Shown here one piece after another: positions 22,847-32,291 of a stretch of DNA of 46,412 nt. Source of the DNA: an uncultured Sutterella sp. (lineage in GTDB: Bacteria > Pseudomonadota > Gammaproteobacteria > Burkholderiales > Burkholderiaceae_F); contig CAJMKD010000016.1 in assembly GCA_905213905.1 (NCBI GenBank), positions 1-46,412 on the forward strand, in the 5' to 3' direction. The translations under genes and the position numbers were made by a program. Position 1 is the stretch's first letter; every line of letters begins with the position of its first letter. The notes below the pieces were generated by a model. It had not been told where the DNA came from, made no database searches, and worked only from the letters and a program-made list of their open reading frames with translations.

Positions 22847-24190
22847 TCAGTTCTTCTCTTCCTTCACGTAAGGATTCTCCTTCGTGCGGAACTCAATTCT
22901 GAGCGGCGTGCCGGCGAGGTTGAATTTTTCGCGGAAGAACGCTTCAAGATAGCGGCGGTAGGATTCGCCGATATCCTCGAGCGCATTGCCGTGAACAACG
23001 ATCACGGGCGGATTGCTGCCGCCCTGGTGCGCATAGCGAGGCTTCGGCCGGCCGCCACGGGCGCGGGGCGGCTGCTGGCGCTGCACAGCTTCAAGGAGCG
23101 CGCGCGTGAGCTTCGGAGTCGGAATCTTGGCATAGGCAGCCGCATGCGCTTCATCAACCGCACGCATCAGGTGGTTGAGCCCGTTGCGCTTCAGTGCAGA
23201 GATGCGAATCATGCGCGCCCAGCGCAGGAAGTGGAGCTTCTGCTCGAGGTTGAGCGAAGCGCGCTCGCGCTCGTAGCTGTCCATCAGGTCCCACTTGTTG
23301 ACGGCAACGACGAGCGCTCGCCCTGTTTCAAGCACGTAGCCCGCAATATGCGCATCGGACTCGGCCACGCCCGCCTTGGCGTCGATCACGAGAATCACGA
23401 CGTTGGCATCCTGAATGGCCTGCAGCGTCTTGACGACGGAAAACTTCTCGACGGCCTCAAACACTTTCCCCTTGCGGCGCAGGCCCGCAGTATCGACAAG
23501 CTCGTAGGGACGGCCGCCGTACTCGAAGTCGACCTTGATGGCGTCGCGCGTGGTGCCAGGCATGTCATAGGCGATCAGGCGCTCTTCACCGAGAAGCGCA
23601 TTGATGAGCGTCGATTTGCCTGCATTCGGCCGGCCCGCCACCGTCACCTTGATCGCGCGGGGCGCATCCGGATCGCGCGCCTCCTCTTCGGCCTCGTCTT
23701 CGGGGAAGCCTTCGAGCGCTGTCTCCACGGCATCGCGCACGCCCTGGCCGTGCGCAGCCGAAATCAGAATCGGCTCGCCGAGGCCGAGCTCATAGAACTC
23801 GGCCTTTGCGACGTCGGAAAGGCCCTCGGCTTTGTTGACGCAGAGAATGACTTTGCGTCCGCAGCGGCGCAGAAAATCGGCGATGCGGCTGTCCTGAGGC
23901 GTGAGGCCGGAGCGGGCGTCGCAAACAAAAATCACGGCGTCGCACTCTTCAATCGCCAGTTCAGCCTGATTGGCCATCGCCTTGACGATGCCTTCCGTGC
24001 GAACTGGTTCAAAGCCGCCCGTATCAATCACAAGATACGGACGCGGACCGACGCGGCCCTGCCCGTACTGTCGGTCGCGGGTGAGGCCGGCAAAGTCCGC
24101 CACGATCGCATCGCGGCTTCGCGTGAGGCGGTTAAAGAGCGTCGACTTGCCGACGTTCGGGCGGCCTACTAGGGCAATGACTGGAAGCAT
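22847..24190 (-). CDS. der: ribosome biogenesis GTPase Der (EngA)
   Basis: Tandem-GTPase needed for 50S subunit maturation. The 447 residues hold two G domains: the first starts at GRPNVGKST (9-17) with G4 NKAEG, the second at GRPNAGKST (about 190) with DTAGLRRKGKV and G4 NKWDL. A KH-like domain ends the protein around REKFNLAGTPLRIEFR. The length matches the family. It lies after bamB, and bamB-der adjacency is widespread in proteobacteria. Confidence 0.97.
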   Translation of the reverse strand: MLPVIALVGRPNVGKSTLFNRLTRSRDAIVADFAGLTRDRQYGQGRVGPRPYLVIDTGGFEPVRTEGIVKAMANQAELAIEECDAVIFVCDARSGLTPQDSRIADFLRRCGRKVILCVNKAEGLSDVAKAEFYELGLGEPILISAAHGQGVRDAVETALEGFPEDEAEEEARDPDAPRAIKVTVAGRPNAGKSTLINALLGEERLIAYDMPGTTRDAIKVDFEYGGRPYELVDTAGLRRKGKVFEAVEKFSVVKTLQAIQDANVVILVIDAKAGVAESDAHIAGYVLETGRALVVAVNKWDLMDSYERERASLNLEQKLHFLRWARMIRISALKRNGLNHLMRAVDEAHAAAYAKIPTPKLTRALLEAVQRQQPPRARGGRPKPRYAHQGGSNPPVIVVHGNALEDIGESYRRYLEAFFREKFNLAGTPLRIEFRTKENPYVKEEKN

Positions 24191-24373
24191 GGTTCGTTAT
24201 TAAAGAAACACCCGCACCTGCGCGGGGAAGACGATGTCAACGACATCGAGGACTAAATCAAGCAACGCCGCGCTGCGCACGGTTGCGTGCGCGGGCGCGG
24301 CTTCTCAAATGGAAATCGGCGGCCGGCCAAGCGCGCAGAAGGCGCTTGAGGCCGGCGCATCAGCGGAAGCGTC

Positions 24374-25522
24374 TTATTCCTGGAGCTCTTCCTGAACGAT
24401 GTAGGCAACTTCGCCGTCAACCGTCTGGAAGACCGCGCCGTAGCCGAACTGTGCGGCGGGCGTGCGAACGGCGTCCGAAAGCGTCGTGCGGGCGACGATT
24501 TCGCCGTTGGCTGGATTGAGGAACGTGAGCACGCCCTCGAAGTCGCCAACCGCAAGCGTCGCGCCGACGCGGAGCGGCGCGGAGACCTGACGGTAGAGAA
24601 GCTGGTCGTTCACCCAGGCTTCGCGGCCGTTGTTGCGGTTGTAGGCATGAATGCGGCCCTGCGCATCCACCTCATAAACGAAGCGGGCATCCGCGACAGG
24701 TCCCGTCACCGCGTCGACCTTTGCGCTCCAAAGCAGACGGCCGTTCATCGAATTCATGCAGACGACATTCCCCTGGAAGGCGGAAGCGCACATCATTTCC
24801 TGGTCGACCCAGGGGCGTCCGACGACGTCGATCATGCGCTCGACTTCCGTAATGCCCTTGGCCTGTCCGATGACGGCATCGAATACGACCGAGCCTTTTT
24901 CAGGATTGAGCGCAAGAAGGCGGCCGTTGGCCTGACCGATGAGAATCCCGGCCGGGGCCCAAGCCATCTGAGAAAACTCCTGCAGCGAAAGCGCCGGCGC
25001 CTGACTCTGATAGTGCCAAACGCGCGCGCCCGTAATAAGGTCAAACCCCGTGATGCGGGTGTCGGTGGTTTTCACGACGACGCGCCCGGCGCCCACAAGC
25101 GGCGGCACAGCAATGTCGGCGGTGAGGCGCGCCTTCCAGATGGGCTTGCCTTCCGCGTCGAACACCTGCACTTCGCCGCGGTCGGTGCCGACGGCGATGT
25201 AGTTGCCGTCCGTGCCGACGCCCGCAGTAATGCTGCCGTCGGCCTCGGCGCGCCAGACAACGTCGCCCGTCTGGCGGTCGATGCGAACCACCTCGTTGTC
25301 GCCGGCCGCATAGACCGCGTTGTCGGTCACGGCGGGAATCAAATTCTTCGAAACCGCTTCGCCCACATTCGTCGACCAGACAGTGCGCACGGCAACGCGC
25401 GGCGTGAAGTCCGTGAGTTCGTTAGGTTCGTGCGGATCCGAAGAGGAAAAGATCCCGCAGCCGGCAAGCGGAAGGACTGAAAGCAGAGCCGCTGCGCGGC
25501 GAAGCGTTTTCCGAATGGACAT
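24374..25522 (-). CDS. bamB: outer-membrane assembly lipoprotein BamB
   Basis: Lipoprotein of the BAM complex that helps insert beta-barrel proteins into the outer membrane. It has 382 residues. The signal peptide ends in the lipobox LPLAGC, with lipidated Cys22 and no Asp at +2, consistent with transport to the outer membrane. The rest is an eight-bladed PQQ-type propeller with recurring motifs such as GDVVWRAEAD, GARVWHYQSQ and GRLLWSAKVD. ATG 25522 is chosen because it puts the lipobox at the right distance; earlier in-frame codons give an Arg-rich extension. Follows yfgM as in E. coli. Confidence 0.94.
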   Translation of the reverse strand: MSIRKTLRRAAALLSVLPLAGCGIFSSSDPHEPNELTDFTPRVAVRTVWSTNVGEAVSKNLIPAVTDNAVYAAGDNEVVRIDRQTGDVVWRAEADGSITAGVGTDGNYIAVGTDRGEVQVFDAEGKPIWKARLTADIAVPPLVGAGRVVVKTTDTRITGFDLITGARVWHYQSQAPALSLQEFSQMAWAPAGILIGQANGRLLALNPEKGSVVFDAVIGQAKGITEVERMIDVVGRPWVDQEMMCASAFQGNVVCMNSMNGRLLWSAKVDAVTGPVADARFVYEVDAQGRIHAYNRNNGREAWVNDQLLYRQVSAPLRVGATLAVGDFEGVLTFLNPANGEIVARTTLSDAVRTPAAQFGYGAVFQTVDGEVAYIVQEELQE

Positions 25523-25780
25523 GATCGTTGATTGGACCTTCGTGTTGGAGAACGCGCCCGGCCTCGACGCCAGAGAGCGCTTCGCTCGCCGGCCGCGGCG
25601 CATGCCGCACCGGCAAGAACCGTCAAGCGCCTTGGGTCGCGTTCAGATCGTATTTCGGCTCGATTCTAAGAGTTCAACCCGACCGCCGTCAGCAGAATGG
25701 GCGTCTTTTCAAATCAAGCGCCCCAAACATTCGCGCTCGGGGCAATGCCGCCGCCCCAAGCACCCGCAATCTGCAACCGA

Positions 25781-26428
25781 TCAGTCGTTGGAAGGCAGGC
25801 TGCCGAGCTTGTACTCGACGACGCGCAGAATCGGATCCGTCTGAAACTCTTTCATGCCTCGATCGAGCACTTCCTGCCAGCACTTCCTCGCGCCTTCAAT
25901 GTCGCCCTTGGCCGCAAGCACGTCGCCGCGGCGGTCGAGCACCAGCGAAAGCTGGCGCGGTTCAGGCTTGGCAGCATCAAGGAGCGCAAGCGCATCGTCG
26001 AGCTTGCCGGCATCGAAATAGACGCCCGCGAGACGAACGCGCGCGAGCGTTTCATATTCGGGGCGCTTCGACGAGTCGATCACCCATTTGAGACGCGACT
26101 CAGCGGCAGCAAAGTCGCCGGCGCTGAGTGCTGCCTGCGCAGCGGCAAGGGCGCCCATCGGGGCGTAGATCGTGCCGCGGTACGAATCGATGAGGCCGGT
26201 CGAGAGCGAGCTCACATTCTTGGCATCGTTCGCAACCAGCGCCTGCTGCAGCTGCGCATATGCAACAGCAGCCTTGCCTGCCTCGTTGCGCTGATACCAA
26301 TGCCAGCCGTTCCAGGCGGCAAAACCGAGGCAGACGACGCAGACGGCAGCGGTGATCGGGGTTCCCCACTGATCCCACCATGCCTTCATTTGGTCGATGC
26401 TTTCTTGCTCTTGCAAGTCGTATGCCAT
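25781..26428 (-). CDS. yfgM: YfgM-type ancillary SecYEG translocon subunit, TPR protein
   Basis: 215-residue bitopic inner-membrane protein. A short cytoplasmic N-terminus (MAYDLQEQESIDQMKAWW) is followed by one membrane helix (about 24-43) and a periplasmic tetratricopeptide region with Ala-rich helical pairs (KAAVAYAQLQQAL, GDFAAAESRLKWVI, RGDVLAAKGDIEGARKCW). This is the YfgM/tetratricopeptide_21 architecture, thought to assist periplasmic chaperones at the translocon. ATG 26428 has AAGGAG at 8 bases. It lies between hisS and bamB, the usual place. Confidence 0.9.
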   Translation of the reverse strand: MAYDLQEQESIDQMKAWWDQWGTPITAAVCVVCLGFAAWNGWHWYQRNEAGKAAVAYAQLQQALVANDAKNVSSLSTGLIDSYRGTIYAPMGALAAAQAALSAGDFAAAESRLKWVIDSSKRPEYETLARVRLAGVYFDAGKLDDALALLDAAKPEPRQLSLVLDRRGDVLAAKGDIEGARKCWQEVLDRGMKEFQTDPILRVVEYKLGSLPSND

Positions 26429-26523
26429 TTAATCCGCTCCTTCGTCGGGCGTTGCCGAAGCCGCGGCAGAGGCCTTGCGCTTCGATAGAGTTTTCTGAAA
26501 AATCGTTATTTTACCGTTGAAAA

Positions 26524-26563
26524 ATGGCGAGCGCGCGTTCTGACGCCAATGCCAGAACGCGCG
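26524..26563 (-). terminator. hairpin, possible terminator between hisS and yfgM
   Basis: CGCGCGTTCTG (26532-26542) pairs exactly with CAGAACGCGCG (26553-26563). On minus a T run begins only about 8 bases after the stem, so it may be a weak terminator or an RNA-processing element. Confidence 0.45.
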
Positions 26564-26602
26564 TGCCTGCGCTTATTTCACGCCTTCGGTCTTGCCTTCG
26601 GC

Positions 26603-27904
26603 TTAAGCGAGCTCGGCAAAAGCCGCCGCAACGGCCTGCGCAGCCTCTGCAACAGGAAGCTTGCGCTGCTCGGCAAAAGGCGTCGGCTTCTCGCCGTGCT
26701 CGCGCAGCGCCTTCACGGAAACGCAGCCTTCGGCCATTTCGTCTTCGGTGGCAAAAACAACGAATTCGGCGCCCGAAGCATCTGCCTTCTTCATTTGGCT
26801 CTTGATGCTGGAGACACCTGGATGAACGATCACGCGCAGGCCCTGATCACGCATCGCCTCGCCGAGCAGAAGCGCATTCTTCTGCGTGTCGCCGCCGTGA
26901 TGCACCACATAGACATCCGTCTGCGTGCGCGTGGGGACATTCCCGACTTCGCGCATCAATTCGATCACGCGCTCGAGCCCCATGGCGAAGCCGACGCCGG
27001 GCGCGGGCTTCCCGCCCAGCATTTCGACGAGCGGATCGTAGCGGCCGCCGCCGCAGATCGTGCCCTGCGCGCCGAGCTTGTCCGTGATCCATTCGAAAAC
27101 GGTGTGGTTGTAATAGTCCAGACCGCGAACAAGCCGAGGATTGATCGAGTATTCAATGCCGGCTGCGCTCACGAGCTCTTCAAGACGGTTGAGAAACGCG
27201 CGGCTCTCGTCGCCGAGGTAGTCGAGCAGCTTCGGCGCCGCTTCGACCAGCGCCTGCATGTCGGGATTCTTCGTGTCGAGGATGCGAAGCGGATTCGTGT
27301 AAAGACGCCGCTTGGCATCATCGTCGAGCACGTCCTTGTTCGCCTCAAAATAAGCGATGAGCGCTTCGCGGTGCTTCGCGCGCTCGGCCTGCGCGCCGAG
27401 CGTATTCATCTCGAGCTTCACCGGCCCAACGCCGAGCGCCTTCCACATGCGCGCGAGCATCAAAATGATTTCCGCATCAATGTCGGGGCCTTCCATGCCG
27501 AGCGCCTCAGCGCCGAGCTGATGGAACTGGCGATAACGGCCGCGCTGCGGGCGTTCGTGGCGGAACATCGGACCGCAGTACCAAAGGCGCTGCGTGGTGC
27601 CGTAGAGCAGATTGTGCTCGTTCACTGCGCGCACGACAGCCGACGTGCATTCGGGGCGCAACGTCAGCTGATCGCCGTTCATCGAATCGGTAAAGGAGTA
27701 CATCTCCTTTTCGACGATGTCGGTGACTTCGCCCACGCCTCGCGTGAAGACTCGCGTATTTTCAAGAATCGGCGTACGGATTTCCTGATAACCGTAGCGC
27801 TCGAGCACTTCAACAGCCGTCTTAACAACGTACTGCCAAATCGGCGCGTCCTGCGGAAGCATGTCGTTCATGCCCTTGACGCCGGTGAATTTTTCCTTAG
27901 CCAT
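26603..27904 (-). CDS. hisS: histidyl-tRNA synthetase
   Basis: Class II aminoacyl-tRNA synthetase that charges tRNA-His. The 433 residues begin with KFTGVKGMNDMLPQ. Motif 2 lies around LRPECTSAVVRA with MFRHERPQRGRYRQFHQLG. The His-binding motifs follow: RGLDYYNHTVFEW and CGGGRYDPLVEMLGG. The motif 3 region is GFAMGLERVIELM. A C-terminal anticodon-binding domain ends the protein. ATG 27904 has a purine-rich AAGGAAGG upstream. Length and order between ispG and yfgM are as expected. Confidence 0.97.
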   Translation of the reverse strand: MAKEKFTGVKGMNDMLPQDAPIWQYVVKTAVEVLERYGYQEIRTPILENTRVFTRGVGEVTDIVEKEMYSFTDSMNGDQLTLRPECTSAVVRAVNEHNLLYGTTQRLWYCGPMFRHERPQRGRYRQFHQLGAEALGMEGPDIDAEIILMLARMWKALGVGPVKLEMNTLGAQAERAKHREALIAYFEANKDVLDDDAKRRLYTNPLRILDTKNPDMQALVEAAPKLLDYLGDESRAFLNRLEELVSAAGIEYSINPRLVRGLDYYNHTVFEWITDKLGAQGTICGGGRYDPLVEMLGGKPAPGVGFAMGLERVIELMREVGNVPTRTQTDVYVVHHGGDTQKNALLLGEAMRDQGLRVIVHPGVSSIKSQMKKADASGAEFVVFATEDEMAEGCVSVKALREHGEKPTPFAEQRKLPVAEAAQAVAAAFAELA

Positions 27905-27959
27905 GTGGGAAGGCCTTCCTTTCTCTTTTTAAGTTGTCCCGAAACGCTTCGCAGTCGGC

Positions 27960-29216
27960 TCACGCGCCCGCTTTGCCGTAGGTTTCGAGCACGAATTTTT
28001 CAATCATATCCTGAAAGCTTTGCTGCATGTCGGGCCCCTTGAGCGAGCAGACCTTGACGCCGCGGACGTAGACGGGCGCCACCGGGCTCTCGCCTGCGCC
28101 CGGCAAGCTGATGCCGATGTCCGCATGCCGGCTTTCGCCCGGACCGTTGACGACGCACCCCATGACGGCGACTTTCATTTCCTCCGCGCCCGGCGCAATC
28201 TCGCGCCACACCGGCGCACGCTCGCGCAGGTACGCCTGCACGGAAGCCGCCAGATGCTGAAAGAGATCCGAGCTTGTGCGTCCGCAGCCCGGACAGCTCG
28301 TGACGGCGGGCGCAAATTTGCGGATTCCCATCGACTGCAGAATCTCCTGCGCCACGACAACCTCCTCCGTTCGCGGCTTCCCCGGCTCTGGCGTGAGCGA
28401 AACGCGAATCGTGTCGCCGATGCCTTCCTCAAGCAGCACCGCCAAGGCAGCAGTCGAGGCAACGATCCCTTTTGAGCCGATTCCGGCTTCGGTGAGTCCC
28501 AGATGCAATGCGTAATTCGATCGCGAAGCGAGCTTGCGGTAAAGCGAAATCAGGGGCTTCACTTCAGAAACTTTGCACGAAAGCACGAGCCTCTCTGCCG
28601 GGAGGCCCAGCGCCTCGGCGCGGCGCGCACTCTCGAGCGCGCTTTCGACAAGCGCCTCTTCTAGCACGACAGCCGGATCGAGCGGCGTTTCGCGCGATGC
28701 ATTCTCATCCATCATCCTCGCGAGAAGCGCCTGATCGAGCGACCCCCAGTTGACGCCAATGCGCACGGCCGCGCCTGTTTCCCGGGCAACATCAATCATC
28801 GTCGCGAAATTTTCTTCGGCTCGGCTCCCCTTGCCGACGTTGCCCGGATTGATGCGATATTTCGAAAGCGCCTGCGCGCAAAGCGGCACTTCCTTGAGGA
28901 GCTTGTGGCCGTTGTAATGAAAGTCGCCCACGAGCGGCACGCTGCAGCCGGCACGGTCGAGCGCCTCTCGAATTTCCACGACGGCGCGCGCCGCCTCCGG
29001 CGTGTTGACCGTCAGGCGGACAAGTTCGGCGCCTGCGCGGGCAAGCGCAAACGCCTGCGCAGTCGTTGCCTCGACGTCCGCCGTGGGCGTATTGGTCATC
29101 GACTGCACGACAACGGGATGGCTGCCGCCGATGAAAACTTCACGGCTCCCCCAGACGACGCGCACGGCGTGCGTGCGATGGCGCCGGAGTCCTGCTGTGC
29201 AAATGGTGGTCTGCAT
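27960..29216 (-). CDS. ispG: 4-hydroxy-3-methylbut-2-en-1-yl diphosphate synthase IspG (GcpE)
   Basis: Penultimate enzyme of the methylerythritol-phosphate isoprenoid pathway, converting MEcPP to HMBPP with a 4Fe-4S cluster. The 418 residues comprise an N-terminal TIM barrel (VQSMTNTPTADVEATTAQ; INPGNVGKGSRAEENF) and a C-terminal domain with the cluster ligands SCPGCGRTSSDLF and MGCVVNGPGESRHADIGI. The presence of IspG implies the MEP pathway. ATG 29216 has a modest AGG upstream. Same strand as hisS, 55 bases apart. Confidence 0.97.
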   Translation of the reverse strand: MQTTICTAGLRRHRTHAVRVVWGSREVFIGGSHPVVVQSMTNTPTADVEATTAQAFALARAGAELVRLTVNTPEAARAVVEIREALDRAGCSVPLVGDFHYNGHKLLKEVPLCAQALSKYRINPGNVGKGSRAEENFATMIDVARETGAAVRIGVNWGSLDQALLARMMDENASRETPLDPAVVLEEALVESALESARRAEALGLPAERLVLSCKVSEVKPLISLYRKLASRSNYALHLGLTEAGIGSKGIVASTAALAVLLEEGIGDTIRVSLTPEPGKPRTEEVVVAQEILQSMGIRKFAPAVTSCPGCGRTSSDLFQHLAASVQAYLRERAPVWREIAPGAEEMKVAVMGCVVNGPGESRHADIGISLPGAGESPVAPVYVRGVKVCSLKGPDMQQSFQDMIEKFVLETYGKAGA

Positions 29217-29274
29217 GTTGAGTGCCTGATTCGTTCATCAATTCGTCTGACGCTTTTCGCCCGCAAAAGCTACA

Positions 29275-29306
29275 GAGGAAAAGAGGCGTCTTTGAAACGC
29301 CTCTTT
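29275..29306 (-). terminator. intrinsic terminator between rodZ and ispG
   Basis: AAAGAGGCGT (29280-29289) pairs exactly with ACGCCTCTTT (29297-29306), followed by TTTTCC on the minus strand. It separates ispG from the rlmN-rodZ transcript. Confidence 0.8.
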
Positions 29307-29348
29307 CCAAATATGCAAGTTTGGGAACCGCGCAGCGTCCGACCTGAA

Positions 29349-30374
29349 TTATTCGATCGAGAAGCGGGAAATCCCGTTCCGGATTGTTCCTTCTAGGCTG
29401 AAGGGCTTGCCGTCGATCACGATCTTCGCGGCATCGGCGTTGCCGATCGTGAAGCGCGAACCGGCCGGAATATCCGTGCTGAAGCGATCGCCCGGATGCA
29501 TTTCGCGCGCAACGAGGTTGCGCCCTTCCGGAGAAATGACCTGAATCCAAACGGGCGAGGAAATCTCAAACTCGACCCGGTGGATGTTTTCCGCAGGCGC
29601 GGGCTGTACCGGCTTCTGTGCTGCCGGCGCAGGCGCGGGCGCAACCGTCTGCGTCGCGGCGCCTGCCGCTGCGGGCTTGGCCGCCTCCGGCTGCGGCGCC
29701 GCATTCTGAGCAGCAACCCCTGCCGCGCTGCTCTGCGCGGGCTGGGCGGCACGATCGGCCGCAGCCGGCGCTTCCGCCGGCTGCGCTGACGCAGCGGACG
29801 GCTGCTCAGTTCTTTCGACGGCCGCAGGCTGCGCAGCAGACTTCTCTTCGACGGCTGCGGCAGGCTTTTCGCCTTCGGAGACCCCAAGCTCGATCTTCTG
29901 CGCCTCGTTTTCTCCGTTCGCCAGCCCAAGCTGATCGGAATACACCGTCCAGATGCCAGCGCCGACGGCAGCGAGAAGCACGACGAAGAGCGCCACCTTG
30001 AGCGTACGGTGGCGGGGCGCGCCGTCAATCACGTATTCGTCGTTGGGATCGGCATCGGGCACCTGTCCGCGGGCAGGCTGATTGCCGCCGCGGCTGTAGC
30101 GGGCGACATAGTCGTTCACGAGCGCCTGTCCGTCCAGACCGAGCGACTGCGCGCAGCCCCGGATGAAGGCGCGCACATAAACAGGTTCGGGAAGCTTTTC
30201 GACTTCCTCATTTTCAAGCGCGCGAAGCTGCGCGACCGAGAGCCGGCTTCTGACGGCCATGTCGCCAAGCGAAATTCCCTGCGCCTCGCGCGCTGCGCGC
30301 AATTCTTCGCCGAACCCTTTCGCACGGGCCTTCTCGGCGCCCTGACGCCGTTCGGTCATGTCTAAGTCCGCCAT
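29349..30374 (-). CDS. rodZ: RodZ-like cell-shape protein (HTH, TM and DUF4115)
   Basis: Bitopic membrane protein that in rods links MreB filaments to the wall-synthesis machinery. It has 341 residues. A cytoplasmic helix-turn-helix (about 20-85, including LRAAREAQGISLGDMAVRSR) is followed by one membrane helix (about 124-144) and a long Ala/Pro/Gln/Glu-rich periplasmic linker (about 150-260). The C-terminal DUF4115 beta domain contains SSPVWIQVISPEGRN and HPGDRF. ATG 30374 is the likeliest start; ATG 30359 and GTG 30419 are alternatives and none has a strong ribosome-binding site. The order rlmN-rodZ-ispG matches other proteobacteria. Confidence 0.88.
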   Translation of the reverse strand: MADLDMTERRQGAEKARAKGFGEELRAAREAQGISLGDMAVRSRLSVAQLRALENEEVEKLPEPVYVRAFIRGCAQSLGLDGQALVNDYVARYSRGGNQPARGQVPDADPNDEYVIDGAPRHRTLKVALFVVLLAAVGAGIWTVYSDQLGLANGENEAQKIELGVSEGEKPAAAVEEKSAAQPAAVERTEQPSAASAQPAEAPAAADRAAQPAQSSAAGVAAQNAAPQPEAAKPAAAGAATQTVAPAPAPAAQKPVQPAPAENIHRVEFEISSPVWIQVISPEGRNLVAREMHPGDRFSTDIPAGSRFTIGNADAAKIVIDGKPFSLEGTIRNGISRFSIE

Positions 30375-30429
30375 GTTCTTGTCATTGATGACTGGTTCGT
30401 ATCTGTTCCCGTGCTGCACGACGTCGGCC

Positions 30430-31584
30430 TCAATCGTTGTTGTGCCGGTGAAGAATCACCGCCGCCTCTTTCTTCTGCTGCGCGAGGCGTTCGGCGCGGC
30501 GCGTGCGGTCGCGCACCTCGCCGGCAAGTTGTCCGCACGCGGCGTCAATGTCATCGCCGCGCGTTTTGCGCACCGTTGCTACGTAGCCTGCTTCATTGAG
30601 GCGGTAGCAGAAGGCGAGCACCTTCTCGCGCGCCGGCTTGTCGAGATCGGACTGCGGGAAGGGATTGAAGGGTATGAGATTGAATTTGCAGGGCACGCGC
30701 TCGCGTCGAACCAACTCAACCAAGCGGTCGGCATCCTCAATGCTGTCGTTGATGCCGCCGAGCATCACGTATTCAAAGGTGATGAAGTCGCGCGGCGCAA
30801 CAGCGAGATACCGCCTGCAGGCGGCCATCAGCTGAGCGATCGGGTGCTTTCTGTTGACGGGCATGAGCTTGTCGCGAAGCTCGTCCGTCGCGGCATGGAG
30901 ACTGACGGCGAGCGCGACGGGCGCCGCTTCAGCAAGCTTGTCGATCTGATTGACGATCCCCGAAGTTGATACTGTCACGCTACGGCGTGAAAGCTCGTAG
31001 CCGTTGTCGTCCAGGAAAATTCTGAGCGCGCGAACGACGTTCTCAAGGTTCTGGAGCGGTTCGCCCATTCCCATCAGAACAACGTTGCTGATCACGCGGT
31101 CGTTGGGATCGGTGATCCCCTGATCGCGGCAGAGCTCGCGCTCCGCCCACCAGAGCTGCCCGACGATTTCCGACGTCGCGAGGTTGCGATTGAACCCCTG
31201 CTTGCCGGTCGAGCAGAAAAGGCACCCCATGGCGCAGCCCGCCTGAGATGAGATGCAAAGGGTGCCCCGGTCGTCTTCCGGAATGAAGACGGCCTCGACG
31301 GCATTGCCGCCCCCGACGTCGAAGAGCCACTTGCGCGTGCCGTCCGACGATTTCTTTTCCGTCAGCGGCACGGGCGGTTCAATGACCGCAAGCCGCTTGA
31401 GCTTTTCTCGAAAGCTTTTGGCGAGATCGGTCATCTTGTCGAAATCCGATTCCTGCCGGCGATGAATCCAGCGGGTGAGCTGCGTGGCGCGGAAGGGCTT
31501 CTCGCCGATCGAGGCGCACCACGCCCTCAGCCCCTCGGCATCGAAGTCGAGCAGGTTGACGGGCTTCACTTCTTTTTCGCTCAT
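30430..31584 (-). CDS. rlmN: dual-specificity rRNA/tRNA adenine-C2 methyltransferase RlmN
   Basis: Radical-SAM enzyme that methylates C2 of A2503 in 23S rRNA and A37 in some tRNAs. From ATG 31584 it has 384 residues. The cluster motif is C117-x3-C121-x2-C124 (CAMGCLFCSTGKQGF). The two mechanistic cysteines are also present: C110 in TLCISSQ and a Cys near the C-terminus in DIDAACGQLAGE. VLMGMGEPLQNLENV and LAVSLHAATDELR are family motifs. A GTG at 31602 would add six residues. It lies between ndk and rodZ, as in Burkholderiales and E. coli. Confidence 0.96.
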   Translation of the reverse strand: MSEKEVKPVNLLDFDAEGLRAWCASIGEKPFRATQLTRWIHRRQESDFDKMTDLAKSFREKLKRLAVIEPPVPLTEKKSSDGTRKWLFDVGGGNAVEAVFIPEDDRGTLCISSQAGCAMGCLFCSTGKQGFNRNLATSEIVGQLWWAERELCRDQGITDPNDRVISNVVLMGMGEPLQNLENVVRALRIFLDDNGYELSRRSVTVSTSGIVNQIDKLAEAAPVALAVSLHAATDELRDKLMPVNRKHPIAQLMAACRRYLAVAPRDFITFEYVMLGGINDSIEDADRLVELVRRERVPCKFNLIPFNPFPQSDLDKPAREKVLAFCYRLNEAGYVATVRKTRGDDIDAACGQLAGEVRDRTRRAERLAQQKKEAAVILHRHNND

Positions 31585-31615
31585 TTCGGTCACGGGCGGC
31601 ACCTGTCAGTCCCGA

Positions 31616-32041
31616 TTAGCGGCTGTGAATGGCAAGCGTCGGGAAGAAGTAGGCGATTTCGACGGCAGCCGTTTCGGGCGCGTCGGAGCCGTGAACGGCA
31701 TTGGCATCGATGCTTTCAGCGAAGTCGGCGCGGATCGTGCCCGGTTCGGCCTTCTTCGGATCCGTTGCACCCATGAGCTGACGATTCTTGGCGATGGCGT
31801 CTTCGCCTTCGAGCACCTGAATCATCACGGGGCCGGACGTCATGAACTTGACGAGGTCGGCAAAGAAGGGACGTTCGCGGTGAACGGCGTAGAAGCCTTC
31901 GGCTTCAGCCTGGGAGAGCTGACGCATCTGAGCGGCGACGATCTTGAGGCCGTTCGTTTCAAAACGGGAGTAGATCTTGCCGATCACGTTCTTGGCGACG
32001 GCATCCGGCTTGATGATGGAGAGGGTGCGCTGAATAGCCAT
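31616..32041 (-). CDS. ndk: nucleoside diphosphate kinase
   Basis: Balances nucleoside triphosphate pools by transferring phosphate through a phosphohistidine. The 141 residues are the family length. The catalytic His117 lies in NAVHGSDAPETAAVEI, and MAIQRTLSIIKPDAVAKN is the standard N-terminus. ATG 32041 has AGAGAG upstream. It starts the ndk-rlmN run and is divergent from the unknown gene at 32292. Confidence 0.97.
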   Translation of the reverse strand: MAIQRTLSIIKPDAVAKNVIGKIYSRFETNGLKIVAAQMRQLSQAEAEGFYAVHRERPFFADLVKFMTSGPVMIQVLEGEDAIAKNRQLMGATDPKKAEPGTIRADFAESIDANAVHGSDAPETAAVEIAYFFPTLAIHSR

Positions 32042-32291
32042 TTTGTTCTCTCTGAAATCCTGATAAAAGAAAAGGGAAAATTCGTCGAAGAAGGCGCAAG
32101 CGCCGCATACGCCGCACCGATTGCGGCGCGGCGCAGGAAAATCGACTGCGCGTTCTTCATCAAACGGGGAATTTTAACACGCAGGTCTTCCTACCCATTC
32201 CGCGCACCGCTGACTTTTACGGGCAGTTACGCGGCGAGCGCAGCCCTGTAAAATCCCCCTGCCCAAATTGTTGAAGAAAGGAGAAGCCAAA

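Noticed and set aside
24322..24356. GC-rich hairpin between bamB and der considered as a terminator
   Set aside because: The stem is long but no T tract follows on minus, and the two genes are usually co-transcribed.
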